DNA of 6,476 bases, from NCBI GenBank assembly GCA_946478935.1, contig CAMLEL010000145.1:1-6476 (forward strand). The letters run 5' to 3'. Below are positions 5,589 to 6,476 of the stretch, in pieces. Every line of letters starts with the position of its first letter. Position 1 is the first letter of the stretch. A program made the translations under genes and the position numbers. Source of the stretch: an uncultured Armatimonadota bacterium. GTDB taxonomy: Bacteria > Armatimonadota > Fimbriimonadia > Fimbriimonadales > Fimbriimonadaceae. Under the pieces are notes generated by a model. It was not told where the DNA came from. It worked only from the letters and a program-made list of their open reading frames with translations, and ran no database searches.

Positions 5589-6476
5589 TCAGATTGAATC
5601 CCGGCCCGCTTTCAATCGCATACCGTTTGCGAAATCTCGGCCGGACATTTTCTTTTTACCTTCCAACTGAACTTCTAGCAGGTTCAAGCTGCCACTACCG
5701 AAGGCTATCTCGCACCCATCGGTCACAGACAGCACAACGCCCGCGGGACCCTGGTTAGTGCCCAACCTGGCGCCCACTATCTTCAGAATTCCAAAGCGAG
5801 TCTTCATATAGGCGCCCGGAGAGGGCGTGAATGCCCGGAACTTGGCGTACTCATGCTCGGCCGCGGCAGCGATGTCCAATTCACCCTCCGTACGGTCAAT
5901 TTTGGGAGCGAGCGTCATTTCCGCAGCGACCTGCGGTGTTCGAGAGTAATTTCCGGCGACGATTCTTGGCATCCAGTCGGCGGCCAACTCAGCGGCCAAG
6001 TGGGCAAGCCTAGCTTGAAGTTCTCCGTATGTTTCATCCGGTCCAATTGGGCAGCGAGCGATATGAATGATGTCTCCAGAGTCCATTCCCTTATCCATCT
6101 GCATCAACGTGACGCCAGTTTCGGTATCGCCAGATTGGATGGCGCGTTGAATCGGAGCGGCCCCGCGATACTTCGGGAGAATCGAGCCATGAAGATTGAT
6201 GCCACCGCGCGCCGCGGAATCTAAAACCCGCTGGCTCAAGATTTGTCCGTAGCTTGCGACCAGGAGCGCATCGGCATTCGCATCTTCGAGAAGTTCGACG
6301 AATTCTGGTGAGCGGGCTTTCTCAGGCGTCTCGACTGGGATGCCGAGTTCGATTGCTCGAAGTTTCACCGGCGAGGCTTGGAGCCGCATCCCACGCCCGG
6401 TCGGCCGGTCAGGTTGTGAAACGGCCAGGACAATGTGATCGGCAAGCGCCTCGAGGGCGGGAATTGCGAAGACACC
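5589..6476 (-). CDS. fmt: Methionyl-tRNA formyltransferase (5' end outside the window)
   Basis: Fmt formylates initiator Met-tRNA with 10-formyl-tetrahydrofolate, allowing bacterial translation initiation. The frame is open at the right edge and gives 295 residues; only about the first ten (the usual xIxFxGTP start) are missing. The first visible part is FAIPALEAL and then QPDRPTGRG, both typical of the family. An ATG at 6387-6389 is internal, since family similarity clearly continues upstream of it. The catalytic set is present: Asn94 and His96 in GINLHGS and Asp132 in DKGMDSGDI (visible numbering), with the same 38-residue spacing as Asn108 and Asp146 of the E. coli enzyme. The folate loop ILPKYRGAAPIQRAI follows the HGS. 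The carboxy-terminal tRNA-binding domain begins near AKFRAFTPSPGAY and ends GRDFANGMRLKAGRDSI. The downstream neighbour is the propeller gene, not the common def or rsmB. Confidence 0.96.
   Translation of the reverse strand, partial: GVFAIPALEALADHIVLAVSQPDRPTGRGMRLQASPVKLRAIELGIPVETPEKARSPEFVELLEDANADALLVASYGQILSQRVLDSAARGGINLHGSILPKYRGAAPIQRAIQSGDTETGVTLMQMDKGMDSGDIIHIARCPIGPDETYGELQARLAHLAAELAADWMPRIVAGNYSRTPQVAAEMTLAPKIDRTEGELDIAAAAEHEYAKFRAFTPSPGAYMKTRFGILKIVGARLGTNQGPAGVVLSVTDGCEIAFGSGSLNLLEVQLEGKKKMSGRDFANGMRLKAGRDSI

Noticed and set aside
6387..6389. ATG as the start of fmt
   Set aside because: The open frame continues to the edge and the residues before it (FAIPALEAL, QPDRPTGRG) are conserved in Fmt, so this methionine is internal.
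1..6476. CRISPR arrays, transposon ends, tRNA or rRNA genes, riboswitches
   Set aside because: I saw no repeat-spacer pattern, long terminal inverted repeats, cloverleaf or rRNA-like sequence. Non-coding space is limited to about 270 and 70 bases.

Overview
The window looks like chromosomal DNA from a free-living bacterium that is G+C-moderate to G+C-rich, carrying mostly housekeeping genes. Support comes from a textbook ATP-dependent 6-phosphofructokinase, a PfkB-family hexose-phosphate kinase, methionyl-tRNA formyltransferase, SecG and a DUF1385 (YqhQ-type) membrane protein. The phylum cannot be fixed from this sequence. The CBS-DUF1385 fusion and the TolB-like propeller behind fmt would suit a less-studied lineage such as Armatimonadota, but this is only a guess. 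There is no sign of phage, transposon, CRISPR, tRNA or rRNA.

Layout. (1) 3-620, plus strand: the 3' end of an unrecognised gene whose product ends in one membrane helix and a basic tail. This end is clearly A+T-richer than the rest (about 38% G+C over the first 180 bases by hand count). (2) 621-893: a 273-base stretch between convergent genes. It holds no convincing ATG-started gene, an odd hydrophobic reading frame without a normal start codon (602-778), and a strong hairpin at 853-877 that probably ends transcription. (3) 894-2820, minus strand: a two-gene sugar-phosphate kinase operon, pfkA then a 1-phosphofructokinase-type PfkB kinase, 7 bases apart. (4) 2821-2890: a 70-base divergent promoter region. 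(5) 2891-4278, plus strand: a CBS-pair/DUF1385 fusion followed by secG. (6) 4279-6476, minus strand: fmt (its start lies beyond the right edge) followed after 8 bases by a membrane-anchored TolB-like beta-propeller protein. The last gene abuts secG with no intervening base, and both stop codons lie in one perfect 16-base palindrome.

How it fits together. The kinase operon feeds fructose-1,6-bisphosphate into lower glycolysis from two possible substrates. The central plus-strand pair are both inner-membrane proteins: a predicted metal-binding protein with nucleotide-sensing CBS domains, and the small SecYEG subunit. The right-hand pair joins translation initiation to a protein predicted to sit outside the cytoplasmic membrane. 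I see no complete new system. The least ordinary items are the CBS-DUF1385 fusion with its HxxEH motif, the zero-gap palindromic convergence, the propeller that stops inside a blade motif, and the unexplained left-hand membrane gene.
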